Shown in pieces: positions 46,550 to 55,622 of a stretch of DNA of 61,863 nt. The stretch's first letter is position 1. Each line of letters begins with the position of its first letter. Made by a program: the position numbers and the translations under genes. The stretch is taken from NCBI GenBank assembly GCA_045612845.1, contig JAZKZV010000007.1, positions 1 through 61,863 of the forward strand, written 5' to 3'. This DNA is from Ornithomonoglobus_A sp045612845 (GTDB taxonomy: Bacteria > Bacillota > Clostridia > UBA1381). A model generated the notes under the pieces. The model made no database searches. It saw only the letters and a list, made by a program, of their open reading frames with translations, and was not told the origin of the DNA.

Positions 46550-47923
46550 TTATTTCTTTCTTATTATATCTACTGCCTCTTTAATTGTCAGCACACCTAA
46601 AGCGGCAAAATCTTTTGGTATTTTTATGCCCTTAAGAGACGATTTTGGAACAATAGCCGACTTAAATCCAAGCTTTGCCGCCTCGTTAAGACGTTTTTCT
46701 AAATTAGATACAGACCTTAGCTCTCCGCCAAGACCAACCTCGCCTATAAAGACCATATCATGGGGGAGCGAAACGTCCATTTGCCCTGTAGCTATTGCAA
46801 CGCAAATGCCGAGGTCCGCGGCACGCTCGTCTATTTTAAGACCCCCCGTAACATTAACATAAATATCAGAATTGGATAAATTCATTCTTGCACGTTTTTC
46901 TAAAACTGCAATTAGTAGAATAACTCTGTTTAAATCTATTCCGTTGGACATTCTTCGGGGATTTCCAAAACCCGTTGGTGTTACAAGTGCCTGAATCTGT
47001 GCAAGAACACCGCGAGTTCCCTCCATAGTACACACTATTGCGCTGCCTGATGAGTCGTTTTCTCTGCCCTCTAAAAGTGTTGCTGAGGGGTTTTCGACCT
47101 CGCAAAGACCAACATCGCGCATTTCGAAAACACCAATCTCGTTAGTTGAGCCAAAACGGTTTTTAACTGCCCTTAAAATTCTGAATGTATTTTGCTTGTC
47201 GCCCTCAAAATAGAGAACGCAGTCTACCATATGCTCTAAAACTCTCGGTCCTGCAAGAGCACCGTCTTTTGTAACATGCCCTACAATAAACATCGAAATA
47301 CCGTTGTTCTTTGCAATTTTCATAAATGCATTGGTAGCCTCTCTTACCTGAGGAACACTTCCTGATGCGGACGAAATTTCGGCATGGTTCATTGTCTGGA
47401 TAGAGTCAATTATTACCATGTCGGGTTTTTCGGATAAAATGCACTCGATAACCCTTTCGACGTCCGTTTCGGTTATAAGGTACAAATTCTCGTTATTTAC
47501 ACCAAGCCTTTCGGCGCGCAGTTTTATTTGCCCCTCACTTTCCTCGCCGCTTACGTAGAGGATTTTTTTGTTAAGTTGCTCACAAATCTGTAGAAGGAGT
47601 GTCGACTTACCTATTCCCGGGTCGCCGCCAACTAAAATTAAAGACCCCTGCACAATTCCGCCGCCAAGGACTCTGTCAAGCTCGCCAATACCCGTCTTTT
47701 GACGCTCTTCAAAGCCGGGCTTTATTTCGCCAATTTTCTGCGGTGTTCTTATACCGCCCAATGATGATACATCGGAGCGCGACGATATGGCGGCAGTTTT
47801 TTTGTCTGCCGCCACAAGTGTTTCTTCTAAAGTATTCCATTCGTTACAGGACGGGCATTTACCAAGCCATTTTGGTGTTTTATAGCCACATTCTCTGCAG
47901 ATATAAGTTGTTTTAGTTTTCAA
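46550..47923 (-). CDS. radA: DNA repair protein RadA
   Basis: 457 aa, usual length. N-terminal C4 zinc finger (CRECG...CPSC), RecA-like core with Walker A GGDPGIGKST, the RadA-specific KNRFG motif, and a C-terminal Lon-like domain. It drives branch migration in recombination. It ends 13 bases before hslO and starts 32 bases after the ilvD stop. Confidence 0.96.
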   Translation of the reverse strand: MKTKTTYICRECGYKTPKWLGKCPSCNEWNTLEETLVAADKKTAAISSRSDVSSLGGIRTPQKIGEIKPGFEERQKTGIGELDRVLGGGIVQGSLILVGGDPGIGKSTLLLQICEQLNKKILYVSGEESEGQIKLRAERLGVNNENLYLITETDVERVIECILSEKPDMVIIDSIQTMNHAEISSASGSVPQVREATNAFMKIAKNNGISMFIVGHVTKDGALAGPRVLEHMVDCVLYFEGDKQNTFRILRAVKNRFGSTNEIGVFEMRDVGLCEVENPSATLLEGRENDSSGSAIVCTMEGTRGVLAQIQALVTPTGFGNPRRMSNGIDLNRVILLIAVLEKRARMNLSNSDIYVNVTGGLKIDERAADLGICVAIATGQMDVSLPHDMVFIGEVGLGGELRSVSNLEKRLNEAAKLGFKSAIVPKSSLKGIKIPKDFAALGVLTIKEAVDIIRKK

Positions 47924-47955
47924 TTCTTATAAACCTTTCAAAATGGGGGTATGTA

Positions 47956-49617
47956 CTAATCGAGCATTACTGCACCTTGCATTGCTGAAGAAACAAGCTT
48001 TGAGTATCTTCTTAAATAGCCTGTCTTGATTTTTGGCTCGTTAGGTGTCCAGCCATCTTTACGTTTTGCCATTTCGTCATCTGAAACCTTAACGTTTAAA
48101 ATGCCTTTTTCTATATCAATTTCTATTATATCTCCGTCCTTAATAAATGCGATAGGACCGCCCTCAACTGCCTCAGGAGATACGTGGCCTATTGCCGCAC
48201 CTCTTGTTGCACCGCTAAAACGTCCGTCTGTTATAAGTGCAACATCCTTATCAAGTCCCATACCGCATATTGCAGAGGTTGGTGAAAGCATTTCTCTCAT
48301 ACCCGGTCCGCCCTTTGGTCCTTCATAACGGATAACAACAACGTCGCCTGCTGCTATTTTTCCCTTATAGATTGCATCTATTGCCTCGTCCTCGCTGTCA
48401 AATACCTTTGCGGGACCCTCGTGCTGAAGCATTTCTTTTGCAACTGCACTTCTTTTAACAACTGAGCCATCAAGTGCAAGATTACCCTTTAGCACCGCAA
48501 TTCCGCCTGTTTGTGAGTACGGATTATCTATAGGACGTATTACCTCATAATCCTTAACAGGGCAATTTGCAATATTCTCACCCAATGTCTTGCCTGTTAC
48601 AGTAATAGTATCAAGCTTTAGTAAATTCTTCTTAGAAAGCTCGTTCATAAGTGCCTGTACACCGCCGGCAGCATACAAATCCTGTACGTGGTGGTCGCCT
48701 GCGGGGGCAAGGTGGCAAAGGTTTGGTGTCTGGTCAGAAATGTCGTTTGCAAGGTCAAGCGAGATAGGTGCCTTTGCCTCATATGCAATAGCCGGAAGAT
48801 GCAGCATGGAGTTTGTACTGCAACCTAATGCCATATCAACTCTTAGTGCGTTGTATAGTGAGTCTGGAGTTATAATATCACGTGGTCTGATATTCTTTTC
48901 TAAAAGCTCCATAATCTTCATACCTGCTTGCTTTGCAAGACGGATTCTCTCGGAGTAAACTGCGGGGATTGTACCATTACCCGGAAGTGCCATACCAAGC
49001 ACCTCGCACAGACAGTTCATTGAGTTTGCAGTAAACATACCGCTGCATGAACCGCATGTCGGGCAAGCAGCGTCCTCTAACTCGCAAAGCTTTTGCTCGT
49101 CGATTGTACCTGCCTTAAATGCACCTACTGCCTCGAATGCAGTATTTAAGTCTCTGAATTTACCGTCAAAGTTCATAGAAAGCATAGGACCGCCCGAAAC
49201 TATAATTGCTGGGATATTAAGTCTTGCTGCTGCAATAAGCATACCCGGTACAATCTTATCGCAGTTAGGGATAAGTACAAGTGCGTCAAGTCCGTGAGCA
49301 ATAGTCATTGACTCTACAGAGTCTGCAATAAGCTCACGTGATGCAAGTGAATATTTCATTCCCTGATGTCCCATTGCAATACCGTCGCACACACCTATTG
49401 CGGGGAATTCCAAGGGTGTTCCGCCTGCAATTCTTACACCTGCCTTTACTGCCTCGGCAATTTTATCAAGATGAATGTGTCCGGGGATAATTTCGTTCTT
49501 AGAACATACCACACCTATTAAGGGACGACTGATTTCTTCATCAGTTAAACCCGAAGCCTTAAAAAGTGAGCGGTGGGGTGTTTTTTCAATACCTTTTTTT
49601 ACTATATCACTGTACAT
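47956..49617 (-). CDS. ilvD: Dihydroxy-acid dehydratase
   Basis: 553 aa. Third common step of valine and isoleucine synthesis; also feeds pantothenate. Iron-sulfur ligand cysteines are in CDGIAMGHQGM, PNCDKIVPGM and CGSCSGMF. Normal length. Ribosome binding site GAGGAGG. Oddly placed between cvpA and radA, away from other ilv genes; no T-box or leader peptide seen. Confidence 0.96.
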   Translation of the reverse strand: MYSDIVKKGIEKTPHRSLFKASGLTDEEISRPLIGVVCSKNEIIPGHIHLDKIAEAVKAGVRIAGGTPLEFPAIGVCDGIAMGHQGMKYSLASRELIADSVESMTIAHGLDALVLIPNCDKIVPGMLIAAARLNIPAIIVSGGPMLSMNFDGKFRDLNTAFEAVGAFKAGTIDEQKLCELEDAACPTCGSCSGMFTANSMNCLCEVLGMALPGNGTIPAVYSERIRLAKQAGMKIMELLEKNIRPRDIITPDSLYNALRVDMALGCSTNSMLHLPAIAYEAKAPISLDLANDISDQTPNLCHLAPAGDHHVQDLYAAGGVQALMNELSKKNLLKLDTITVTGKTLGENIANCPVKDYEVIRPIDNPYSQTGGIAVLKGNLALDGSVVKRSAVAKEMLQHEGPAKVFDSEDEAIDAIYKGKIAAGDVVVIRYEGPKGGPGMREMLSPTSAICGMGLDKDVALITDGRFSGATRGAAIGHVSPEAVEGGPIAFIKDGDIIEIDIEKGILNVKVSDDEMAKRKDGWTPNEPKIKTGYLRRYSKLVSSAMQGAVMLD

Positions 49618-49630
49618 TTTTTGTTCCTCC

Positions 49631-50206
49631 TCATATGAATAAGTTTAGTAATATATTATTGTTATATAAATATTTTACAATTACACTATCCTGTATGCCA
49701 AGTATTGCAAAATCAATACCAAGAACAGATATTAAAGAAAGTATAACTACCGAAATTATAAGTGCATTTACAACGCCTATTACTGCGCCCGTGAGCTTAT
49801 TTGCACCCGAAATTATAGGTAGCTTGGAAAGCAGGTCAACAACCACAAAAACAACACTAAGAAGAAGTCGTATTGCTATAATAAGTATAATGTAGGACAG
49901 AGCGCGTGCAATAATATCCGAAAGAGCTCCGACAGCGTCGCCTGCCATATCAGTTATAACACTTTGCCCAATAAACGCAAAGCTTTCTATACCTTTTTGG
50001 GATATTTTATCGAATATAGAGTTCCGCAGGGATATGTACAAGGACGTGTTGGAGATAATTTCGCACACAGGCTCCGCCATCATTTTAACGAGAATAATAG
50101 TAAGAATCCATGCGCCTATACTCCATACAGATTTTATAAGTCCTTTTTTTGCGCCAAGATATGCGCCTGTTGCGAGTATTGCAATAAATATAATATCAAT
50201 TATCAT
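49631..50206 (-). CDS. CvpA-family membrane protein
   Basis: 191 aa with four predicted membrane helices and a Lys/Gly-rich first loop (YLGAKKGLIKSVWSIGAW), the CvpA pattern. CvpA proteins were first tied to colicin V production and are broadly envelope-related; the mechanism is unknown. The start overlaps the preceding stop by four bases. Confidence 0.85.
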   Translation of the reverse strand: MIIDIIFIAILATGAYLGAKKGLIKSVWSIGAWILTIILVKMMAEPVCEIISNTSLYISLRNSIFDKISQKGIESFAFIGQSVITDMAGDAVGALSDIIARALSYIILIIAIRLLLSVVFVVVDLLSKLPIISGANKLTGAVIGVVNALIISVVILSLISVLGIDFAILGIQDSVIVKYLYNNNILLNLFI

Positions 50207-51669
50207 TTCATCACCACAATTTCGATACTGTTTGAATGTACAACTGCAAATGTATCGGAGTCTATAAGGTACAGATTCTGAATATCCATTGTTGCAGTGT
50301 AGAGACGAATGTTTGAGCTTGAACCTCTCCTCAGCAGAATATCGCGGCCGCTGTTATACACAACTGCATTATCCTTTACAGCAAGAGTGCTTGAAAGCTC
50401 CTCGGTTGTAAGCTCGTGCCTTAATGAGCCTTTTTTGTTATAGGTCTGTAAAATGGGGAGATTATCGCTGTCAAAAAGTATTGCCTTGTTTCCCTCATCA
50501 TCATGTGCATAGTGTGCAATATTTACAGTGTTGTAGCGTCTGTCAGCTATAACACGTCCCGATGATGTCATGCATATCATAGAATTGTCGCCATAGCCTG
50601 TTATTGTATCGCCATAATAGCCTATATCAAATATAATGGTATCGTCAAAGCGGATTGCAGAGGTTGACTCCTCCTTTGTAATATCAAATGTACGGATTAT
50701 GGAGTATACCTCTTCATCAGTGTTTATAAGACCTATTGCAACACGCCTTGTTGCAGATGAGATGTCTGCACACAATACGTCATTTTGTCCCGACGACCAT
50801 ACAAAGACCTCTTTACCGTAATGGTTGTATACACTTACACCGCCCTTGTAGCCGCTTTTATCTATAACAAGAACAGCGTCGCCCTTTGATGAAACATTTA
50901 TTCCTTTTATTTTTGAGGTTGATGTTCTTTCGTACAGACACTTTACTCCGTCATAGAGCAGGAATTTATTACCATCGTTTTCAGCAAGGAGAATATAGTT
51001 GCCCTCACATTTTACAATAGGCGAAGAAATTGGTGTTTCTATTTCCCATTCAATTTCACCATTTTTATTTATATAACAAAGACTGTTTGCCCTTGAACAT
51101 ACAATACCTGTGTTATATGTGTCAAATCCGCCCTCCGACGCACCCTCAAAAGGTATAAGTACACTTCTTTTAACGTCAAAGGTGTATTTATTGTCAGTTT
51201 CCTTTCCGCTGCCGAAGTCTACTTCTTTATCAGTTCTGTTCACAATTATATTGTTTGTGTTATCGCCCGAAACTACTGTTTCGTAGTCGGGTGTATCATC
51301 TTCGATTTTTTCTAAGAACAATGCGGGCATAATGCGTGCAATGTTTCTTCTGAAATTGTCCTTATAATCCTTAACAAAGTCGAGTGTGCTCACCACAAAT
51401 AATGCGCCTACAATAACTGCAATGCCAAGTGTCCATAAAAAGGCTTTTATAATTGCCCTTTTATTTATCGGTTTTTTCTCGCGCGGAGGTTTTTCCTCTT
51501 TTTGTGCAGTTTTTGACATTTCGTATTTGTCAAGCTCTTCCTCTTCTTCTTTTGTTAAGCCTGTCTGGATAATGGTTTGGTCTTCTATATTCTGAGGCTC
51601 CGGTTTAGGAGTTTCCTCATCGGAGGAATATATAATTAAATCTTCAAACTCTTTATCGTCGTTATTCAA
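50203..51669 (-). CDS. DUF5711 membrane-anchored beta-propeller-like protein
   Basis: 488 aa. Acidic cytoplasmic N-terminus (1-60), basic patch PPREKKPINKR, one membrane helix (about 73-95), then an extracytoplasmic region of repeating four-strand units resembling a WD40/PQQ-type propeller (for example SLCYINKNGEIEWEI, VSVYNHYGKEVFVW). DUF5711 genes commonly sit next to cvpA in Clostridia, as here. Function unknown; perhaps an envelope sensor or scaffold. Overlaps truA by eight bases. Confidence 0.8.
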   Translation of the reverse strand: MNNDDKEFEDLIIYSSDEETPKPEPQNIEDQTIIQTGLTKEEEEELDKYEMSKTAQKEEKPPREKKPINKRAIIKAFLWTLGIAVIVGALFVVSTLDFVKDYKDNFRRNIARIMPALFLEKIEDDTPDYETVVSGDNTNNIIVNRTDKEVDFGSGKETDNKYTFDVKRSVLIPFEGASEGGFDTYNTGIVCSRANSLCYINKNGEIEWEIETPISSPIVKCEGNYILLAENDGNKFLLYDGVKCLYERTSTSKIKGINVSSKGDAVLVIDKSGYKGGVSVYNHYGKEVFVWSSGQNDVLCADISSATRRVAIGLINTDEEVYSIIRTFDITKEESTSAIRFDDTIIFDIGYYGDTITGYGDNSMICMTSSGRVIADRRYNTVNIAHYAHDDEGNKAILFDSDNLPILQTYNKKGSLRHELTTEELSSTLAVKDNAVVYNSGRDILLRRGSSSNIRLYTATMDIQNLYLIDSDTFAVVHSNSIEIVVMK

Positions 51670-52399
51670 TATAAAAAACCTCCTTCATAAACAGTCCTTG
51701 CGGCGGTGCAGTTATACCTGCACGTGTTCTGTCGCAAGATTGTATAATTTCTAAAACATCGTCGGCATTTATTTTGCCGCCGCCTACATACACAAGTGTA
51801 CCTGTTATTATGCGCACCATGTTATATAAAAATCCGTTGCCTGTAACAGATACGGTTATAATATCACCGTCTTTTTGTACGTCAAGGTCAAAAATTTTTC
51901 GCACTGTGGTTTTTGCACTAAAGCCTGCCGCCACAAAGGTCTTAAAATCATGCTCACCGACAAAGTATTTTGCGGCTTGTTGCATTTTTTTAACATCAAG
52001 CGGATATTTGTAGTGCCATGTATAATTACGCAAAAATGCATCGCCAATGGGTGCATTATGGATTTTATAGATATATGTCTTTTTTATTGCACTTTTTTTG
52101 GAATGGAATTCGTCCGAAACCAGTTCCGATTTAAGACATCTAATATCATCGGGGAGCAGAGCATTTAAAGCATTAGCAAAATTTTCGGGTGCAATTTTTG
52201 ATGTTGTATTAAAGTTACCAACAAACCCAAGTGCGTGCACGCCTGCGTCAGTTCTGCCGCAACCCACAACGTGAATTTCCTCGTTTGTTATCTTAGAAAG
52301 TGTATTTTCTAAAACCTCCTGAACGGTTATTCCGTTGGGCTGAATCTGGTACCCGTGATAATTTGTACCGTCATATTGTATTGTAAGCTTTATATTCAT
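51662..52399 (-). CDS. truA: tRNA pseudouridine synthase A (positions 38-40)
   Basis: 245 aa. Catalytic Asp51 in GCGRTDAGVHALG; C-terminal motif GNGFLYNMVRIITGTLVYVG. Normal length. First gene of the six-gene minus-strand operon; promoter at 52459-52487. Confidence 0.95.
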   Translation of the reverse strand: MNIKLTIQYDGTNYHGYQIQPNGITVQEVLENTLSKITNEEIHVVGCGRTDAGVHALGFVGNFNTTSKIAPENFANALNALLPDDIRCLKSELVSDEFHSKKSAIKKTYIYKIHNAPIGDAFLRNYTWHYKYPLDVKKMQQAAKYFVGEHDFKTFVAAGFSAKTTVRKIFDLDVQKDGDIITVSVTGNGFLYNMVRIITGTLVYVGGGKINADDVLEIIQSCDRTRAGITAPPQGLFMKEVFYIE

Positions 52400-52458
52400 A
52401 CCAACACCCCGTTACAGTCGAATAATAAAAGCAAAAAATCATTGCAATTCTACCTTTT

Positions 52459-52487
52459 AGTATAACATATTTACGTGTTTTTTGCAA
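52459..52487 (-). promoter_or_regulatory. Promoter of the truA operon
   Basis: On the minus strand TTGCAA, 17-base spacer, TATACT. Confidence 0.7.
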
Positions 52488-52588
52488 CACTTTTTAGCAA
52501 AAAAGTGATTTTATCTCTAACCTCATAACTCGACAAAGGTTGTCAGAAAACATCAAAGGATTCGACACACAAAAAAACAAAATATACT

Positions 52589-52675
52589 GTAGGGCTATTG
52601 TATTTAGCGCATTTTGCTTCGCTTCGCGGATTCTGCATCTAAATACATTCGCCTCAATGTAGGGACGGACTCCCG
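52589..52675 (+). repeat. Composite intergenic repeat upstream of spoIIAA
   Basis: GTAGGGCTATTG..., TTCTGCATC at 52631-52639, and GTAGGGACGGACTCCCG at 52659-52675. With the truA promoter it makes up most of the 305-base gap 52400-52704. No promoter for spoIIAA could be placed with confidence. Confidence 0.5.
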
Positions 52676-52704
52676 TATCAAAGAAAAAGAGAGGAGTATA
52701 TCAT

Positions 52705-53043
52705 ATGGAAATTGAGATGTTAAACAATTTAAAAATGATGGTCATACGTGTAGATGGTGAAATTGACCACCACATTGCAGAAAGGTTAAGAAACGAAATA
52801 GACAGAGTTCTCTTAAAAAGCGGTGCAATAAACATTGCCTTTGATTTTAGTAATGTAGAGTTTATGGACTCGTCGGGTATAGGCGTAATCATGGGCAGAT
52901 ATAAAAAAGTAAGCTCACTTGGCGGAAAAATAATTATTTTTGGTATGAATTCGAATGTAGAACGTTTAGTCGAGATGGCAAACTTAAAAAGTATAGCATA
53001 TATAGCACACAAGCTTGAGGATGTTATTGAGGAGGTAAAATAA
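52705..53043 (+). CDS. spoIIAA: Anti-sigma-F factor antagonist SpoIIAA
   Basis: 112 aa STAS-domain protein. The phosphorylation loop FMDSSGIG carries S56/S57. In unphosphorylated form it binds SpoIIAB and frees sigma-F in the forespore. First gene of the spoIIA operon; ribosome binding site AGAGGAG. Confidence 0.94.
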   Translation: MEIEMLNNLKMMVIRVDGEIDHHIAERLRNEIDRVLLKSGAINIAFDFSNVEFMDSSGIGVIMGRYKKVSSLGGKIIIFGMNSNVERLVEMANLKSIAYIAHKLEDVIEEVK

Positions 53044-53045
53044 TA

Positions 53046-53471
53046 ATGGTTACAAACAGAATGAAAACGGAGTTTTTATCAAAATCCGATAATGAGGGCT
53101 TTGCGAGGTTTGTTGTTGCTGCATTTGTTTTGGAATGCGACCCTACCTTAGAGGAGTTAAACGATATAAAGACAGCTGTTTCGGAGGCGGTAACAAATTC
53201 CATAATCCATGGTTATAATTCGCTTGAGGACAAGCTTGTTGTTATGGAGGGTGAAATAGAAAACAAAACAGTTACAATAACAATCACCGATTACGGTCAG
53301 GGAATAGAGGACATACAAAAAGCACGAGAGCCGATGTACACATCAAAACCAACAGAGGAACGTTCGGGTCTTGGCTTTACAATAATGGAATCCTTTATGG
53401 ACACAGTAGAAGTAAAAAGTAAAAAGGGCGAGGGAACCCGAGTTACACTGACAAAGCGTATAGGTGAATAA
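53046..53471 (+). CDS. spoIIAB: Anti-sigma-F factor / serine kinase SpoIIAB
   Basis: 141 aa GHKL-type kinase. N-box EAVTNSIIHGYN, G1 box DYGQGIED and G2 box RSGLGFTIME are intact. It holds sigma-F and phosphorylates SpoIIAA. Starts two bases after the spoIIAA stop. Confidence 0.95.
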   Translation: MVTNRMKTEFLSKSDNEGFARFVVAAFVLECDPTLEELNDIKTAVSEAVTNSIIHGYNSLEDKLVVMEGEIENKTVTITITDYGQGIEDIQKAREPMYTSKPTEERSGLGFTIMESFMDTVEVKSKKGEGTRVTLTKRIGE

Positions 53472-53472
53472 A

Positions 53473-54186
53473 ATGAGAGACAACAGTGCGCTTTTAGAAA
53501 GGGTACGGGACGGGGATAAAGCCGCAAAGGATACACTCATAGAAGAAAATATGGGACTTGTTCACAGTGTTGTAAACAGATATTGTAACAGAGGTTGTGA
53601 AAGAGAGGATTTAACACAAATAGGAGTAATAGGACTTATAAAGGCGGTAGATAAATTTGATTCCAAATTCGGTGTACAATTTTCTACATATGCAGTGCCT
53701 ATGATTATGGGCGAAATAAAAAGGTTCTTACGTGATGACGGGGCAGTAAAGATAAGCAGAAGTGTAAAGGAGGTTGCACTAAAGGGATACCGTGCGCGCG
53801 AGATTTTGCAAAAGACACTAAACCGCGAGCCTACCATAAACGAAATTGCAAAGGCTTGCGACATTGATCCAAGCGCTCTTACAGAGGCATTTGAAGCGGC
53901 AACACCGCCACAGTCTATTTACGAGAGCTATCATCAGGATAATCGTGAAATACACCTTATTGATACTATAAAAAGCCAAAATTGTGAGGAGGAGATAATA
54001 GACAGAGTAATGGTATCAAACATCCTGAGTACGCTAAAGCCAAGAGAGCGGCAGATTTTAATTTTAAGATACTTAAAATGCAAAACACAGGCGGAGGTTT
54101 CCAAGGTTATAGGCGTGTCGCAGGTGCAGATTTCAAGAATAGAAAAAAGGATAATAGAAGATATAAGAAAAAAGTGGGAGAATTAG
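53473..54186 (+). CDS. sigF: Forespore RNA polymerase sigma factor SigF
   Basis: 237 aa from the ATG at 53473, preceded by AGGTGA. Region 2 (GLIKAVDKFDSKFGVQFSTYA), region 3 and region 4 (REILILRYLKCKTQAEVSK-like helix-turn-helix, ending VSQVQISRIEKR) are complete. Identified as sigma-F rather than sigma-G by its position after spoIIAA-spoIIAB. Drives early forespore genes. Confidence 0.94.
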   Translation: MRDNSALLERVRDGDKAAKDTLIEENMGLVHSVVNRYCNRGCEREDLTQIGVIGLIKAVDKFDSKFGVQFSTYAVPMIMGEIKRFLRDDGAVKISRSVKEVALKGYRAREILQKTLNREPTINEIAKACDIDPSALTEAFEAATPPQSIYESYHQDNREIHLIDTIKSQNCEEEIIDRVMVSNILSTLKPRERQILILRYLKCKTQAEVSKVIGVSQVQISRIEKRIIEDIRKKWEN

Positions 54187-54207
54187 GGGTTTTTTGTAAT
54201 AAATCGG

Positions 54208-54236
54208 TTGACTTAAAATGTATTTTGTGATATAGT
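54208..54236 (+). promoter_or_regulatory. Promoter of nagA
   Basis: TTGACT, 17-base spacer, TATAGT. Confidence 0.7.
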
Positions 54237-54281
54237 TTGCATATACGAAAATATTTGTTTTATCAACAGGAGGGTGAAAAA

Positions 54282-55409
54282 ATGAAAATTTATAATGCGA
54301 ATGTTTTATGTGATGATTTTAAGTTCGTAAATGCGTCAGTTGAGATAGAAAACGGTGTATTTACTAAAATTGACCAATCCGGCAGCTCAGGCGATATCGA
54401 CGCTCAGGGCAAGTACATAATCCCCGGTTTTGTAGATACTCATATGCATTCTGCAATGGGAAAAACATTTATTGATTTTGATAATGAAACGAACGGTATC
54501 ATTTTTGGTGTAGAGGCAAAGTATGGCACTACCACACTCTGTCCTGCAATTTCGGCAGCACCTACCGAGAAAATGATAAGATGTATGAAAAATCTTATAA
54601 ACTATAAAAGAGAAAAGAATCAGGCAAGATGTATGGGAATTCACCTTGAGGGTCCGTACTTTGCAGTTGAATACAAGGGTGCACATCTTCCTAAAAATAT
54701 AAGAAAGCCGACTATAGAAGAAACAAAAACGCTCATAAAAGAGGGCGAGGGCATGGTTAAAATAATAACTATGGCACCCGAGCTTGAGGGCGCAGAGGAA
54801 ACAATAAAATATTTAAGAGAAAATAATGTCGTGGTGTCTATTGGTCATACAAACGCCACATTTGAAGAGGCAATAAAGGGCGCAGATATGGGTGCAACAC
54901 AGTCAACCCACACATTCAATGCTATGACAGGTTTAAATCACAGAAAGCCTGGTACAGTAGGCGCAGTTCTTAGCGACGACAGAATAAAGTGTGAATTTAT
55001 ATGCGACTTTTTCCACGTATCAAAGGACGTTATAAAGCTTGCCTATAAATTAAAGGGCGACGACAAAATAAATATGATTACCGACAGTGAGCTTGGCACA
55101 GGTATGCCTGATGGCGAATTTATGGTAAACGGAAGAAAGATTATTGTTAAAAATAAAGAAACCTACACCGAAGACGGAACAATAGCAGGCGGAACAAGCT
55201 TTTTGATAGATGGAGTACGAAATCTTGTTTCTATAGGTATTCCCTTAGAGAGTGCAGTAAAAATGGCAACCATAAATCCTGCAAAAACCCTTGGCGCAGA
55301 TGACAAAATAGGAAGCATCAAAGAAGGCAAATTGGCAGATTTTATCGTTCTTGACAAGGAATTGAACATTTGCGATGTATATATAAACGGTAAAAAAATC
55401 TCCATGTAG
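54282..55409 (+). CDS. nagA: N-acetylglucosamine-6-phosphate deacetylase
   Basis: 375 aa from the ATG at 54282 after AGGAGGGTG. Amidohydrolase fold with metal and substrate motifs VDTHMHSAMG, HLEGPYF, SIGHTNAT and QSTHTFNAM; the catalytic Asp is in MITDSELGTGMPDG. It converts GlcNAc-6-P to glucosamine-6-P in amino-sugar use or wall recycling. No nagB neighbour. The stop TAG lies inside a dispersed palindromic repeat starting at 55406, so the gene end was shaped by repeat insertion. Confidence 0.93.
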   Translation: MKIYNANVLCDDFKFVNASVEIENGVFTKIDQSGSSGDIDAQGKYIIPGFVDTHMHSAMGKTFIDFDNETNGIIFGVEAKYGTTTLCPAISAAPTEKMIRCMKNLINYKREKNQARCMGIHLEGPYFAVEYKGAHLPKNIRKPTIEETKTLIKEGEGMVKIITMAPELEGAEETIKYLRENNVVVSIGHTNATFEEAIKGADMGATQSTHTFNAMTGLNHRKPGTVGAVLSDDRIKCEFICDFFHVSKDVIKLAYKLKGDDKINMITDSELGTGMPDGEFMVNGRKIIVKNKETYTEDGTIAGGTSFLIDGVRNLVSIGIPLESAVKMATINPAKTLGADDKIGSIKEGKLADFIVLDKELNICDVYINGKKISM

Positions 55410-55432
55410 GGGACGGCGTCCTCAACGTCCCG
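55406..55432 (+). repeat. Dispersed palindromic repeat, GACGGCGTCC type
   Basis: GTAGGGGACGGCGTCC...AACGTCCCG; it differs from 59657-59683 at two bases and contains the nagA stop codon. ACATACGCC follows, as in the composite repeats. Confidence 0.8.
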
Positions 55433-55529
55433 AAAACATACGCCGTCGCTTTTTCAAATGGTAATCTGAACAATTTTCTTAAAGACTCAGTTATGGGAAA
55501 TTGCCCATCTCACCATTTTCACCCCAAAT

Positions 55530-55585
55530 CGCCTCCCATGTGTAAGGGGAGGTGGGTTGCGAAGCAACACGGAGGGGTTGTAAAA
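55530..55585. repeat. GC-rich fold-back repeat
   Basis: CCTCCC...GGGGAGG hairpin (55532-55552) followed by the palindrome GTTGCGAAGCAAC and GGAGGGG. It resembles short intergenic repeats common in gut Clostridia (recollection, not checked). Single copy here. Confidence 0.5.
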
Positions 55586-55622
55586 ACTCTCGCCAAACAA
55601 CAAAAGAAAGGAATTGTGAAAA

